A stretch of 64,000 bases of DNA from Spodoptera frugiperda (taxonomy: Eukaryota; Arthropoda; Insecta; Lepidoptera; Noctuidae), in the NCBI RefSeq assembly GCF_023101765.2, contig NC_064223.1, positions 930,001 through 994,000 of the forward strand. The letters are read 5' to 3'. A program made the position numbers and the translations under genes. Shown here piece after piece: positions 11,731 to 24,468 of this stretch. The notes beneath the pieces are model-generated. The model did no database searches. It had not been told where the DNA came from and was given only the letters and a program-made list of their open reading frames with translations. Every line of letters starts with the position of its first letter. The first letter of the stretch is position 1.

Positions 11731-14029
11731 AGGGTAGGTTAACCGCATATCATCTAGCCTTTTAATCCTTACCGTGTCAAGGCCTTGTTTGCCCTCGGCA
11801 AAAATCTATTATTCGTAGAATCTCATAATTATCCGCATCGTAGTGTATAGACCGAAAAATTCTTGTAACAGTTGTTCCGCGAAATACAAAATAAATAATG
11901 GGAAACCCAATACCAGTCATTCAAATATAATTATGCAAAATGTTGCAATACCTACTCAAATGCACATCCATGCCAACAGTTTCACATAGATCACCCATAT
12001 CTAGTAGGATTAAGAGCGGTTTTCGTAAATCAAGATTTTCCACTGACGTGCGGCATCCACGACCGTTCAGATACTCGCATCAAGTTTATTTTGTTTTGTA
12101 TTAATGGTTTATCGTATTAATACAATAGTACCTGCTCTCTCGGCAAAGGGAATTATTTGTTCGTTTTTGCATTGTCACACAGCTGTTTTAAAAGCGAAAA
12201 GTTTATTTTTAAGATGGGTATCTAGCGACTAAAGTTGCTTGGCCGGTGCCGACTATGTGAGCCATCTCACGCAATCCATACATAGCATACCATTTGCTTG
12301 GCTGTTTATTGTGATCTCTGTCAATCTGATTTAAATGATACAATGTAATACAAATACTGTTGCAAAATATCACCAACATGTACCAGATAATTAACGCTTA
12401 CGAAAATAAATTGGAGGGCAATTTAATTTAATAGTAAAAACGACGTCGTCGAAAGAATAACAATTAATTCCCGTCTATATTAATGACCATCAAATAGGTT
12501 TTCAACTGGATCTCTATAGAATACTTGGCATGATATAAAAAGTCGTCTCAAGTAGCCATTAAAAGCCTACATGTGTGTATAAAGCACGTAAAAATATAGA
12601 CATGAATTATTTTTTATTCGCGAACGCTAGATATGCGTGCAAAATGCACTTAACAATTGTCTCATAAATTATAGACATCCGATACAGGCTGTAAACGAGA
12701 ACATTCCTGTGCGCTATTTTTAGGTTAAATTAAAAAGTTAAACACGACCCGTGAATGGAGTTGCGTGAAACGTTTTACTAAACACTGATGAAAACTGACG
12801 GTTGAAATTAATACTTATTTGCTGCACTTAAGTTTGTTCTTGCAAAATCAACTTTACTTATGAACGTAGGGATATTTTATTGAACTTACTAACCCTGAAT
12901 AAATACCATTAGCTGCCAGAATGAACAGCAAAGAATAGAAATGTATATTTCTATTTCTTTTTCCGATTCCGTGAATGCAAAAAATGTTTTTGGGCTTTTA
13001 AGAAATCAACTTCTTTCTACTTTATATAAGTAGTTAGGTAGATAAATAACTATAGAATTATAGATAACAAAGACAAAACAACATCTGAAAGAAAATCATC
13101 GGGCTCTATTCAAAAACAATTATTATATCAGCGATCGATTTTTAATTGCCCGCCATAGATTATAGCGAGCTATGGCCGCCATGACTAAGCGCGTTCGGAC
13201 AAAACTTGGACAAAAGCTGTTTGTTCGATCTTTTATTACGATAATCTATAATCTTTGGTAGCGTATAAGAATTGCTGAGTCGGCAAAAATTACTAGCATT
13301 GCATAGAATAAATTTTAATCATTCCGATAATGTTATCTAGGTGTTTAGCTTAAAGTTCTCTACACAAAATAATTCAAAGATAATGTTTGTAGGTATCTTT
13401 ACTGGTCTGTAGTAAAATCACTACCTACCTATGTACCTACTTTTTTTTTTGTTAGTGGCGCTAGTATCGCTTAAAGTCATTAGACCTTTATTTCCTACGC
13501 TTTCGTAGGAAAATAACGTATTTAAGTAAATCACATTCAGTGACTTTATTTTGTATCAAATTTTACATGAAATACCTGCACTGAGCTAAAATAACGTTGT
13601 AAAAAGCCTCCAAAGAAAAAAAGGTAGGAATCATTCCATGCGTGTACTAAACACCAACATAATCTTGTAAGTGCCGTAATTAAAATAATTAAAATAAACA
13701 GTTTTATGGCTATTACACAAAAGAATAAAGCCTTATATTTTAACGCCGCCTCGGCTGTTAATTAAGTTTGCTAGCCGCACCTCGTACAGGCAGTTTGAAG
13801 TCGAGAGAAAGGTGCGAGTGCGAACCCTCCGCGTTGCGAATTATGCGTCAATTATTTCAGTTAGCACAAATGGAAGCGTTAGTTTACTTGATATAAAAAT
13901 GTAATCACACCAGTAACCAGCAGTAAGAATAATTGTATACCTACAAGTTTTACATATTAACTATTAACATCTTTTTAATTTTATTGTAACTTTCGTGAGA
14001 CATACCTAGGTACTAAATTGATTATTATG

Positions 14030-14165
14030 TTATCGGCTTACTCCCGTAACTATTTGACGAGGAACTCGACTAGTTTCAAGCCATTCTAGAGGCTCATATT
14101 TATGAGGAGCATTCCGATACACACGACGCGGCGATTGTAGCAGCGACCGCGGCAATGAGTAAGCC
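14030..14165 (+). repeat. Noctuid-type repeat head (GTAACTATTTGACGAGG)
   Basis: The segment carries CGTAACTATTTGACGAGGAA and CTAGTTTCAAGCCATTCTAG. The stretch TGTTTGACGAGGTAACTATA at about 26250 precedes another repeat copy in the same way, and ACTAGTTTCGAGTCACACAC near 63758 looks related. The element class is not assigned. Confidence 0.4.
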
Positions 14166-17100
14166 GAAAACATAACAATTAAAATCTTTTTATTTTTTTG
14201 ATATTCAGAAAATATAGTTTTGTAAATACAGATCAAGAGTTCAGCGCCACCTAAAAATAGCGTCGAATTTTTAGGAAGACTGTCAAAGCAGAAGCACACA
14301 CACAGCTCTATATTTCAAATACCTTTGTCGTCAAGTTTGCATTAACTTTTTAAGTCATCATTCCAAGAATAGCCTTAAGATTTTGGGCACAAAACGAAAA
14401 AAATATCTAGCCCGATCGTTCCTAGAAAAATAGTCTAACAGATACAGTCAGACAATGTTCAACAATGTGAAAGAAATCCATTAATCTTCGGTTTGGTATG
14501 TACTTAATGTGATTTGGCAAGTTATTGTACAGCGCCATTTTGGCTAATAATTTCAAAACTGTGCTGTAGGTAGATACCTCAGATTTTGATCAAAGTATAC
14601 GTGTTTGAAAGTGTGGGAAATAACATTTTATTACATTGTATATTGGAACAAAGTATTCAACACCAGACATCGCGTCTGAGGATCTAATTTAGAGTAATAA
14701 AGAATTTCATATTCATATATTCTTCTAAGAAGCTCCATCTATCTCTAAAATTTAAGTACAAGGCATAGATCTGCATTAAATTGTGGTTAAAAATCAATGT
14801 TCTCTACAATTTTATCGGTAATTAAAACTGTTTATAAAGTAAATAAACTAAACAACCGCTCAGAGTGATCTAGCAGGTAGTCAAGTCTACAAGAGCCTAC
14901 ACCACAAAATACAGTTGTAATAAAATAAAATCAAAGTGAAATACACCTTAAGGCTTTCTTTTTAGGCCGTAAATAACGAGTGAGCTAGAGCTGTGCTAAC
15001 AAGGGCTATAGTTTTGTGTAAAACAAATACAATTTATGGCTATCGAAGGCTTTACATTAAAATACTTTGTAGGCAACGGAGCAGCAACTTCTTGAGTCAC
15101 CGAACTGACGTCATCGTTGCAAATGGCAACCGGCTTGGCAAGGCCTCGCGACCCGCGACAACTTTACCATACCTACCGGTGAGCGGTGCGCAATAATAGC
15201 AGACTCTATTAAATATTATATTTATATCACAGTTATTTTAATAAGCAGTCTTCGGACACCAAAATCAAGGATCGTTTTGTTCTTCAAAGCTCCACAGCAT
15301 CGTATTCTGCAACTTCTTTTTAAATTTCGTTGTCTGTAGGTATCCACAATCTACAATTTTTGCGAAAGTGTCCCGTCATCACATAAAAACCGCATTAAAC
15401 ACGGTGTTTCATTTTGCAAAATATAAACTAGTGCTTGAATTTTATGACCGCGGACGACATCTCCATTCCGGCGAGGCGAAATACAATAAAACATCAATGT
15501 TACGGCTTACACAGACCGTAAAACGAAACGGGACAACCATTCCCGCCACAGAAATAATATCTATTCCCGCCAATTTTCACCCGCCATGATAGGTACCAGA
15601 GACTTTTTGTTATATTTTGTAAACAAGATACTGCCTTGTATTTACATAAAATATGAAATGTCATTTTTTATCATCACATTTAAGAATGTAAATGGTTTTC
15701 TTCGCGGATTACTCTGAATAATAAAGTTATAAAGTTATTTGCCTAGTTTGTTCACTTAGTTGTTGTCGGTATTGAAGATACTGGCCGAATGTGATCTATT
15801 ACATAAGTATGTAGGTAGGTAACTGATATAACAGACTGCACTTTGACTTTCAGTTATTAATGAATTACAAAATTCCTTAAACTAGCCATTCTTGCAACAG
15901 AAACTTTATTGTAAACAACTGCAACATTTTAAAACGTTACAAATTAATCGCAATAGTAAACTAACGGTGATTATTGCGGTGACACGTAATAGCTGTCTCG
16001 AGAAACACCATAGCGAGTAGTTCACTCGATCTTTCATGCACTCGATGCAATTTTACAAACAATGTTGACTTTATGCAGGAGTGTAGGTGCTGCAGGTTCT
16101 TAAATTGTTTTACAGCCCTAATAAAACGGTCACTCAATTACTCTCATAAAGCACCATCAGTTATGAATTCCATTGCATAAATTCCCGCCATTATTCAAAT
16201 TTCGTATAATATATTTTGCAGCTGGCAACGGCGAGTGGGTGCGCCCAGTCGCCCACCGTCGAACCTTGTCCATACATCTAGTCGCGTTGCGTAAGCCCTG
16301 ACTTATTGCAACTTGAATAATCCTGTTCTAGATTTTGAATTGCTAATAAATGAGGTCGCAGCCGATGCAAATAGTTTAGTGAAGGGCCCAGGCGTTAGGC
16401 TGCGGAACTCGTTTTAGAACAGTTAGCGGTGCTCGTGGGTGGAAGAAAAGCGATGGAAGGCTTTGCCTAATGCCGTCACATTTTGATACATTTCATAATA
16501 TTGCAGATAGGGGTGCAATCTTTTAACAAGTCTGTAGATTACATTGTACATGAAAATTAACAGCTATTACACCTTAGCATTTAATTTACAATGGCCACAG
16601 GAATAAATAATGTAAGTAATCAAGTTTTTATAGAGTCCAATCCTTGACAGCACGTCAATGATATACCAGCGGGTCCATAAAAAGCACACACTCATAATAA
16701 ACTATGCTCCACTTAATCAGAAATCATTATATGGCGCAAAACATTCGACAAAAAATGTCGTTCATACTTAATAGCTTTTTCTTTCAATAACCGCGACATA
16801 GTAACTACTTACGTTGGTTTTTGTCGACTCATATCAAATCGCGAGGGTATACTCTATACAGCCTAATAAATAAGTCACGTACAAACATCCTGCGCGATGC
16901 GTCGTTGTCCATAAAAAATGCGCCACAGCTAATCGCCGGTCATCGCTCTCTCTAGCTCTTTCGAAAATATTATATTTTATTATAGTACCAGACGCTTACG
17001 GGAAAGACAAGTTCCATGTCAGTCGTGTCTCTGTGTACACAAGTGTGCGCACCGTAATTGTGATATGTATTGCCTAATTTGGTACGAACAAAGGAGTGGT

Positions 17101-19698
17101 CTGCATTCACAAAAAGTTTAGAACAAAACGTGGCTCGATCTACACAAATCACTGAACGCATCGGCATCCATTACCTTGCATCGTGTTATTTGCCTAAGTG
17201 GTTCAATGCAGGATAATAAGTTAGAAAGAATAGCCGTAGGTTACGGCCACCTTTGTCTGGACTCCGCTGCGGCCATGACACCTCGGGGCTAGACTAAAAC
17301 GTGGTCTAATCTTCTACAGGCAAATTGCCATGTAATGGGACCGTGGGCTCCGTGATTGTTTCCAGCAAGGCCGCATGTGCTTAACGGAACGCATTTAGGA
17401 TATTACTAAATTATCGCATGTGTCTTATGGTTAAATAAAAACGGGGTGCCCAACCAACCGTAGAGCCAAATTCGTTAATTTGGAAAAAAACGACCGTCAC
17501 AACTTCCCGCGTTAACTGATGTCGGTAATATTTAAAAAAAAACAAGTGTTGCCACGTAAATTGGTAGCGGCAAACAAAAAGGTAAACAAGAAGTATCGAT
17601 CGGTCCCGGCAGGGCGCCTCGATAACTCTCGGCCCTAATGATGCATCAACTATCATATTCGCGAGGATAATAAACATGTTTTTGTGGCCCTTATTATCCC
17701 GCTTTGGTCCATTTTTGATTGCACCTCGTGAACCTCAAGTGAGAATAATTTCTTCAAAGTGCACATCAGAGGATTTATTTTGACGTTTATGTTTTTGTTG
17801 GCTCCATGTATAATACCTTTTTAATAATAGACTTTAACTAATAATAGGCAGGTAATTAAGTCGTAAAAAGTACGGCGAGTTTTTGCTCGCACACGTCAAG
17901 GCTCTGATGTTCGTACAGAAAACGTTCTTACGTTAATTAATTAACATTAATTGTCAGAACTCAAAGTCGAATGAGTTTTTCTTCGTATTTATGTTTGGTT
18001 ACATAAGATGAGCTTATTTGATATTATTGGCGAACTTTTTTATCAAATCTAAAAGCATATTGTAAAGATTAACTCTGACGGATGATGTGGACAAAAAACC
18101 ATTCCGATCCAAGATTCCATTGTAGCACGCTACAATAGTCACAACGAAATTTTATAAAGTTATCTGAACACAGATTAAAAAACCACGTCATGACATGAGA
18201 GCATTATAAAAAGCTACGGCTACTGAAGTACGTGGCACACGTTTTTATACGGCGACGGACGAAAATCTCATTACCTTCCCCTTTTAACGGCTTACTCTCA
18301 GAATTAGATTCGTTAATAACGATGGAATAGTAAAAGTTTTATATATTTTTGAAGTGTGACGTGAGGGTTGAGCTTGCAGCGGAAAAATATTAGACAAGGA
18401 TACTATACACACCTAGGTACATGCTAGGTACCCAGGTGTTAGGTTCCAAGCAAAAACAAGAATATTCCAATCATTAAGGTCACTTGTTCGTCCTTTTCAT
18501 GAGATTGAAGGTGAATTCTTAATTTCTATTGTCTTGATTCTGTTCACACTGACAAAAATAAAAAAAGAATGCAAGCAAAAAGGTTTCCTGCGATTCAAAC
18601 AAAATTAAACATTCTTACCAAGCAAAATTTTTAAGCAAACTGTAATAATTGATAAAAAATCTAAATTGATTTCGTCTTCTAGACTATTATATAGTCTTTT
18701 GCTCTTCATGCCAGACAGACAAACACTTCTCATAATGACATTTAAATCACAATCGAAGCTCACGCCGCCATTTTCCCATAACTTGGTCTGTTCGTTAGAT
18801 TCCCGCCATTCTAAAGTCGTCGACGCAAGCGCATCCGAGAGGCGGAACTCAAGTACCTAATAGGCGCATTCCGCCGACCAGCCTGTGAATACCGACGTAC
18901 TTACGATCTTTGAATGGCTTAGAAAACCATTAACGGCCTCCTAGCTTAATGCTTGAACATAATACCTTAGCATTGTTTATCGATTTAGGTAAAGAACAAA
19001 TTGGAAATTTTATTTGTAGTCGTAATGGGCTTTGTCCTTTTATTGAGTCACGAGGGTTAATAGATAATACTATTAAAATAATATGTACAGACTCTGAACT
19101 GTCTTTTCTTACCTTTTCTTTTAGTTTTCCATAAAGCTGATATAGTGGCATAGGAAATTAGCTGTTAAGGTTTGCTTATAGGGAGGCTTTGCTAAATAAA
19201 AATGAAGGCAGATACTCCATATTTTCTTTGAATGAGCAGTAGATACAAATCAGACTATATTTTTATATTTTCACTCCTGTCTCCCATGGGGGTAAGCAGA
19301 GACAATAGAACGCCAATTGCTACGAATCTTCAATCTTCATTTCATCAACTGTCCTCAGTGTTTTCATGTGCTACATCGTTACACCTCTTTCGCTTCATCA
19401 ACAGTCAACAGTCTTTTCATTCATGTTCGTCGGTTAAGGGTCCTATAAGTTCCATTTTTGAATAATAAAATATCTTAGAAGGTACCTAAGGGTTATGAAG
19501 CTACCAACTTCTCAACATTGTTCTCTTAATTGAAATGTTTTCAAATAACAACCACACAACGACTTGAAGAACTTCCGTAGACTACAATTTGCATCTAAAG
19601 AGCTGGAATACTCACTATCTGCATATTAATTGAGATTGCACTTCACTATTGTCGTAAATGGTAAGTACTTACTGTAAATCACATAATTAAACATCATT

Positions 19699-19919
19699 AG
19701 GTACCATTACGGAGATGGGGCCCAGTAGGGCTGATGCCTGATCCGGAGCTGCGGACTACCAAGCGGGTTTACAGGGGCTCCGGCTCGAAAAGCAGGAGAA
19801 GTTGCGGGGTGATTTTTAGTTAAGTAAGAGTCTGACATTATCTCACCTCGCTTGAAACGGGAGAAGTCATTAGAAGATTTCACCCCCTCAAAAAACAAAA
19901 ACCAAGGTACCATTACGGA
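19699..19919 (+). mobile_element. SINE-like retroelement with intact target-site duplication
   Basis: An insert of about 191 bp (19714-19904) is bounded by the exact 15-bp direct repeat AGGTACCATTACGGA at 19699-19713 and 19905-19919. The body contains GGGGCTCCGGCTCGAAAAGC, AGTAAGAGTCTGACATTATC and GGGAGAAGTCATT, and it ends in an A-rich CCCCCTCAAAAAAC tail. The long exact duplication and A-rich end are typical of LINE-mobilised retroposition. Related copies lie at about 26262, 29600, 30908 and 42771. Confidence 0.75.
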
Positions 19920-22900
19920 AAACACAATCCCAAACCTCTATGTTGGGGCACCATTTTCGTTTTACTCCATGAACATTACATACTTTCCAATTATCTATTT
20001 AAAAAACTAGCAGTTTCACAAAGAATTTAGATAACTGTACCTAACGCCGTGTCAAATCCATTAAAACTCCACGAAACGGTAGAAAGGGCAAGATGAACGC
20101 ATGCGCTTGCGCACCGCGCTCGCTAATTCTCATAAAATGGCGCTTTTGTTAAGTAAATGGCGTTATTCATGCTGCAGGATATTACATTTGTAAGTTGAAG
20201 AATGACGTTTGATAGTCCCATTAAACCTCAAGAACGTAAAAGTATTTACCTACCTATTTTGTGATCTTTGGAATTTTCAGCAAATAATATGGATAAATAG
20301 CCAAAGCCTTCTCCGTACGACTAGAGGTCTTTGGCCAACAGTGGCCATGTACCTATAGGCTTTTTGTGATTTGACGGAAAAATAGTGTGCAATCGAAGCC
20401 ATGGTTACTTAACGCTGGTTAAAATAAAATAATTGAAAGCAGGAATATAATATTAGCTGTGAAATTAAGAATTCACTTTTATTTTCTCTTAAAATTATTG
20501 TTATGTAAGATGACAAAGCAAACATATTTTCGTAGTTTGTAACAAGTAAATACCTAGCTACACATATTTAATTAGGTACCTACTTATGAATCTTATTAAG
20601 AGATGAAGACATAATAATACAGATACCTAGGTACTATTAATATGTACCATCTTCTTATTAAATAACTAATAATAAGTCAGGTACAAAGGTGACCTAGGAC
20701 ACAATCCGGTTCACTAGAAATATGCATGTAAATTGACTTGTTAGTAATAAACTTGGCATGATATTGTACAAATATTGTTTCTTCTTTATTGAATAATAGT
20801 GGTTGTTTATATAAAAATAGTTGTGTTATTTCAAATATTTAATAACTTATTTCCTTTTTCCTGTATTCTTTACTTACTTATTTATTTTCTGATTATTCAA
20901 GTTCACTTCATATGTTACTAATGAAAACGACCAACCGTATGTATAAACAAATGTATAAACCCGTGAATCAAATCCAGTAAAATAATAAGCTGGTAGGGGC
21001 CATCTTATACAGGAACGTTAAAATATTAAAAAGGATATCAATCGTTTTTAATTATATTTTGGTAGATATTTTATTTTATATTAAGCAATATTTTCAGGTA
21101 TTATTACATAACTCCATGCCAATGAAACAGGTTACCAAGCGAAGGGATAAACGTATACACAGATAAACAATAAAACTATTTCTAAACATATACGTAAGTC
21201 ATTCCGTCTAATGTCGGAAAGTAATTACCAAGATAATTGGGTAGGACGTGCTCCGGAATAAACACATAGGTAACTTATGTATCTCAAGAATGACTAGACA
21301 TACAATAAAATATAATAAAACTAAATTACGAATTACTGAAGGCTTTATGAGCTAGTCGGCTTTGCCGCCAATTTAATCTTACTTTATGGCGGGAAGCTTA
21401 GTCTATGGAGACTGCCACAGATTATTATGCTTCAAATTGTATAGATGGAATTTTGTTTTTTTAGTTTTGCATAATATAGTAATAAGTATGAATAGGTACT
21501 TAATATGTAAAGGTACGTTTGAAATTCAATTATCGGTACATAATCTTCTTGCTCGAATCGACTGAATATGAGATCTGGATTCCAGAGATCATTAAATTTC
21601 TTGATAGAATAACAGTCTAAATTCGAAAAGGTTTTACGTACCTAAGGTTGCATAAAGTTGTTAAATACATATTAGCAAAAAAGAAATTAATGATACAATA
21701 TCACGCCTTTTATTCCCCAAACGGAACATAGACACGCATAAACGTTTTCTACGATCCTTGAAAAGGCGATGAAGTTGCAGTGGCTGCAATATCAGACTAC
21801 ACAGTACATGTTATATGCTATTACTGAAAATTATAAAAAATCTCAAAGAGACTGTCCTGTTCAGAGAATGGAACCACAGACAACCAACAGAGGGCTGGTG
21901 AAGTAGTGACTATCTCATTCAGCCAAGAAGATAAAAACTCGAATAAATATCCTTATTTTCTGAAGAGCCTTTCCATATTATAAATCCTAAATGGAATATA
22001 TTAATGTCCTGACATTTTGTTTTTATTTCCGTAACCGACACCTACCTATTTCACCTTCAGAATTAATTTGTGAGTCAAAACAATTAAATTATATTTAATA
22101 ATACGATTTCGTTGGAAATGACATCATGGCACAGATATAGAAAATATCAGATTACATTGCTTGTCAACTATTTAAGTTGTTCTTTGGATTTCAAAGAAAG
22201 TACGCAATGTAATACGATAGGTTTTCCATAAATCACAGGAGGTTTATAATTTATTAGGATAATCTGTATGGACTTAACCTACTTGACTATTATTTTCTTA
22301 TTTATTGATAAAAACTAATAAGTACCTTACCTTGAGTCACAGTAAGTAATTAAGAAATTAGACTTCAATGAGAAAATCAGTCACGAAAAATTTGTTCACC
22401 AATCATAACAATTTCTATTTGTAAACTTAACCATTGACCTTGGCATTACAGCAATTAAGTATTCAAAAACAAAGACAACAAATATTTACTTAGACACGCA
22501 ACAACATAACTTAAATAACAAAACGAAATAGCTGCGGGCACTAAAGTCCCACTCGTGCGCAATGTAACACACGCATGTACCAAACGTACGTCAAATGTTA
22601 TAATTTTGAGCACTACGAGGTCGGGTTAAGTAATCCTTGCAACGGACCGTAACAGCTCATTCATTACCTTACAAAACGATGCAAATGAACTCGCGAATGG
22701 AACCCAACTCCTACCATTTATTGACTACTTACTATCGACTGCGACTACACCACAAAACTAGACAGAGAGGGCACTCTACAAATTAGAAAAGTAAACAAAC
22801 CTCTTTGCAGAGTCGTTGGTGCGGGGTGTCCTTTAAAAAAAACAAATCACTGAACTGTTATGAAACACTATTGTAACGGGCACGATTGACAGTTTACGAC

Positions 22901-24468
22901 ACAATATGGGTCCCGCGATCGTATTACGTACGACTGTGTAAAGCCGCGACGTGCGTACGCGCCGCTCGTTCCGCGCTGACTGCCTGCCTCACGAGACGTG
23001 CCCAGTGAACGTAGCATGACCTTCCTGCCCACAGAGCCTAGCAATAGAACCTCTTTTCCTTTTTGAGACGTGTCCCCAAAATTAATGACCTTCTTAGAAG
23101 GAAAAATTAGGAAATGTCCTTCCGTTATGCAAGATGCATGGACACAATACATAAAAAAATGCGATTAAACGGCCCTAGCTGTGTATTCTAACTATCTGTT
23201 AGTATGTATAAATTGTAATAAGATAAAATAGACCTATTTATTTTGCAATTTACTAATGTGGGTAGGTACGTAAACTACCCTCATCTAGTACCTACTTACT
23301 TTGTAATCCGTTATTAGACAAATATGAAAGAAATACGAACTACGAATAAGAACGGGAATAAATTTTTACTTTCCTGGCAGAACAGATACCTAATACAGAT
23401 ATCTAAATATGCACGTAAAAATCTAACAAGTAATAAAATAAAATATCCACCGACTCAAGAAAATGTCTCAAATTACTTTAACGTAAGAGACGATAAAAGA
23501 AATATGTGTTTATAAGTAAATAGTTTTAATAACGCTGCTGTTTTTCATAATTCCTAACAATGAATTTCTATAGAAAATACTTTCCATTTTCATAACACCG
23601 TTTAAGCAATCGGCTTTTCATCGTAAATAAACTTTCTATACGCATCAATTGTTCTAACAATTATAACGTTAACACATAACGATTTACGTCATTACCGTAA
23701 CAAAGCGCAACGGTGAAAATATATTATAACAAGTGGAATCTGATAGAAACTTTTTGATTAAAACCTTTGCGAAAAAAACCGCGCAATCTAAATAAATATG
23801 CGTAAAATGGAACGGTTGGTGTTGCCACTTTTATCATATCTCTAAGCTACTAAAATGGTAGAAAAACAGTCTATCTACATAAAATACCATTTTTATTAAA
23901 CAAAATAAATATAGAATCAAAGATCTTAGTAAAGTATTTTTTATCAATTTTGTTTAATGCTTTCTGCGCGTAAACAAAATAGACCAAATTCTGACGTTTT
24001 TATTGTATTCTTTAGCAAATATTTCTGTTTATTTTTTATGGAATCAGGTCAAACAAAGAAACAAATCATCTGCAACATCCATGGACGCAAGAAAGTTGCC
24101 ACCCTATTAAAAAGGAGTGCACATTATAGCACAATTGACTTTTCAATTTCGATAATAAAATTGAAACTATGAATAAGCTTTGGTATCAGTGACATCATAT
24201 AAACATCTTTATAATGTGTATTGCATATAAATAAGAAAGTCATGTATTGCCATTTAGCTGTGATTAAATAGTAGAAATTTTAATAATATTACTGCAACAT
24301 TATACAACTGTCATGTAATGTCAAGTCACATATGTTTGCTTTTGCCGTCACTGTCAAAAGGTGTCAAATATCAGATTTATCTTGTTTTGTTATGACCCAA
24401 ATATTATAAAACTTAATATTTGATCATAAAATCAAATATATCTTGGAAATTTACAAAATTAATACAAA

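Larger units (their letters stand above)
9700..24400. other. Long gene desert
   Basis: Apart from one orphan hydrophobic frame and several repeats, I see no exon chain in this stretch of about 14.7 kb. It is AT-rich, with local GC-richer patches near 13750-13860, 16220-16460 and 22870-23060 (the last with many CG dinucleotides). These patches could be regulatory or hold untranslated first exons of a gene outside the window, but nothing in the sequence proves that. Confidence 0.55.

Noticed and set aside
15368..15589. 73-codon plus-strand frame with a TGTCTGTAG acceptor-like site upstream
   Set aside because: Composition is not convincing, no partner exons are seen, and the region otherwise has no gene signals.
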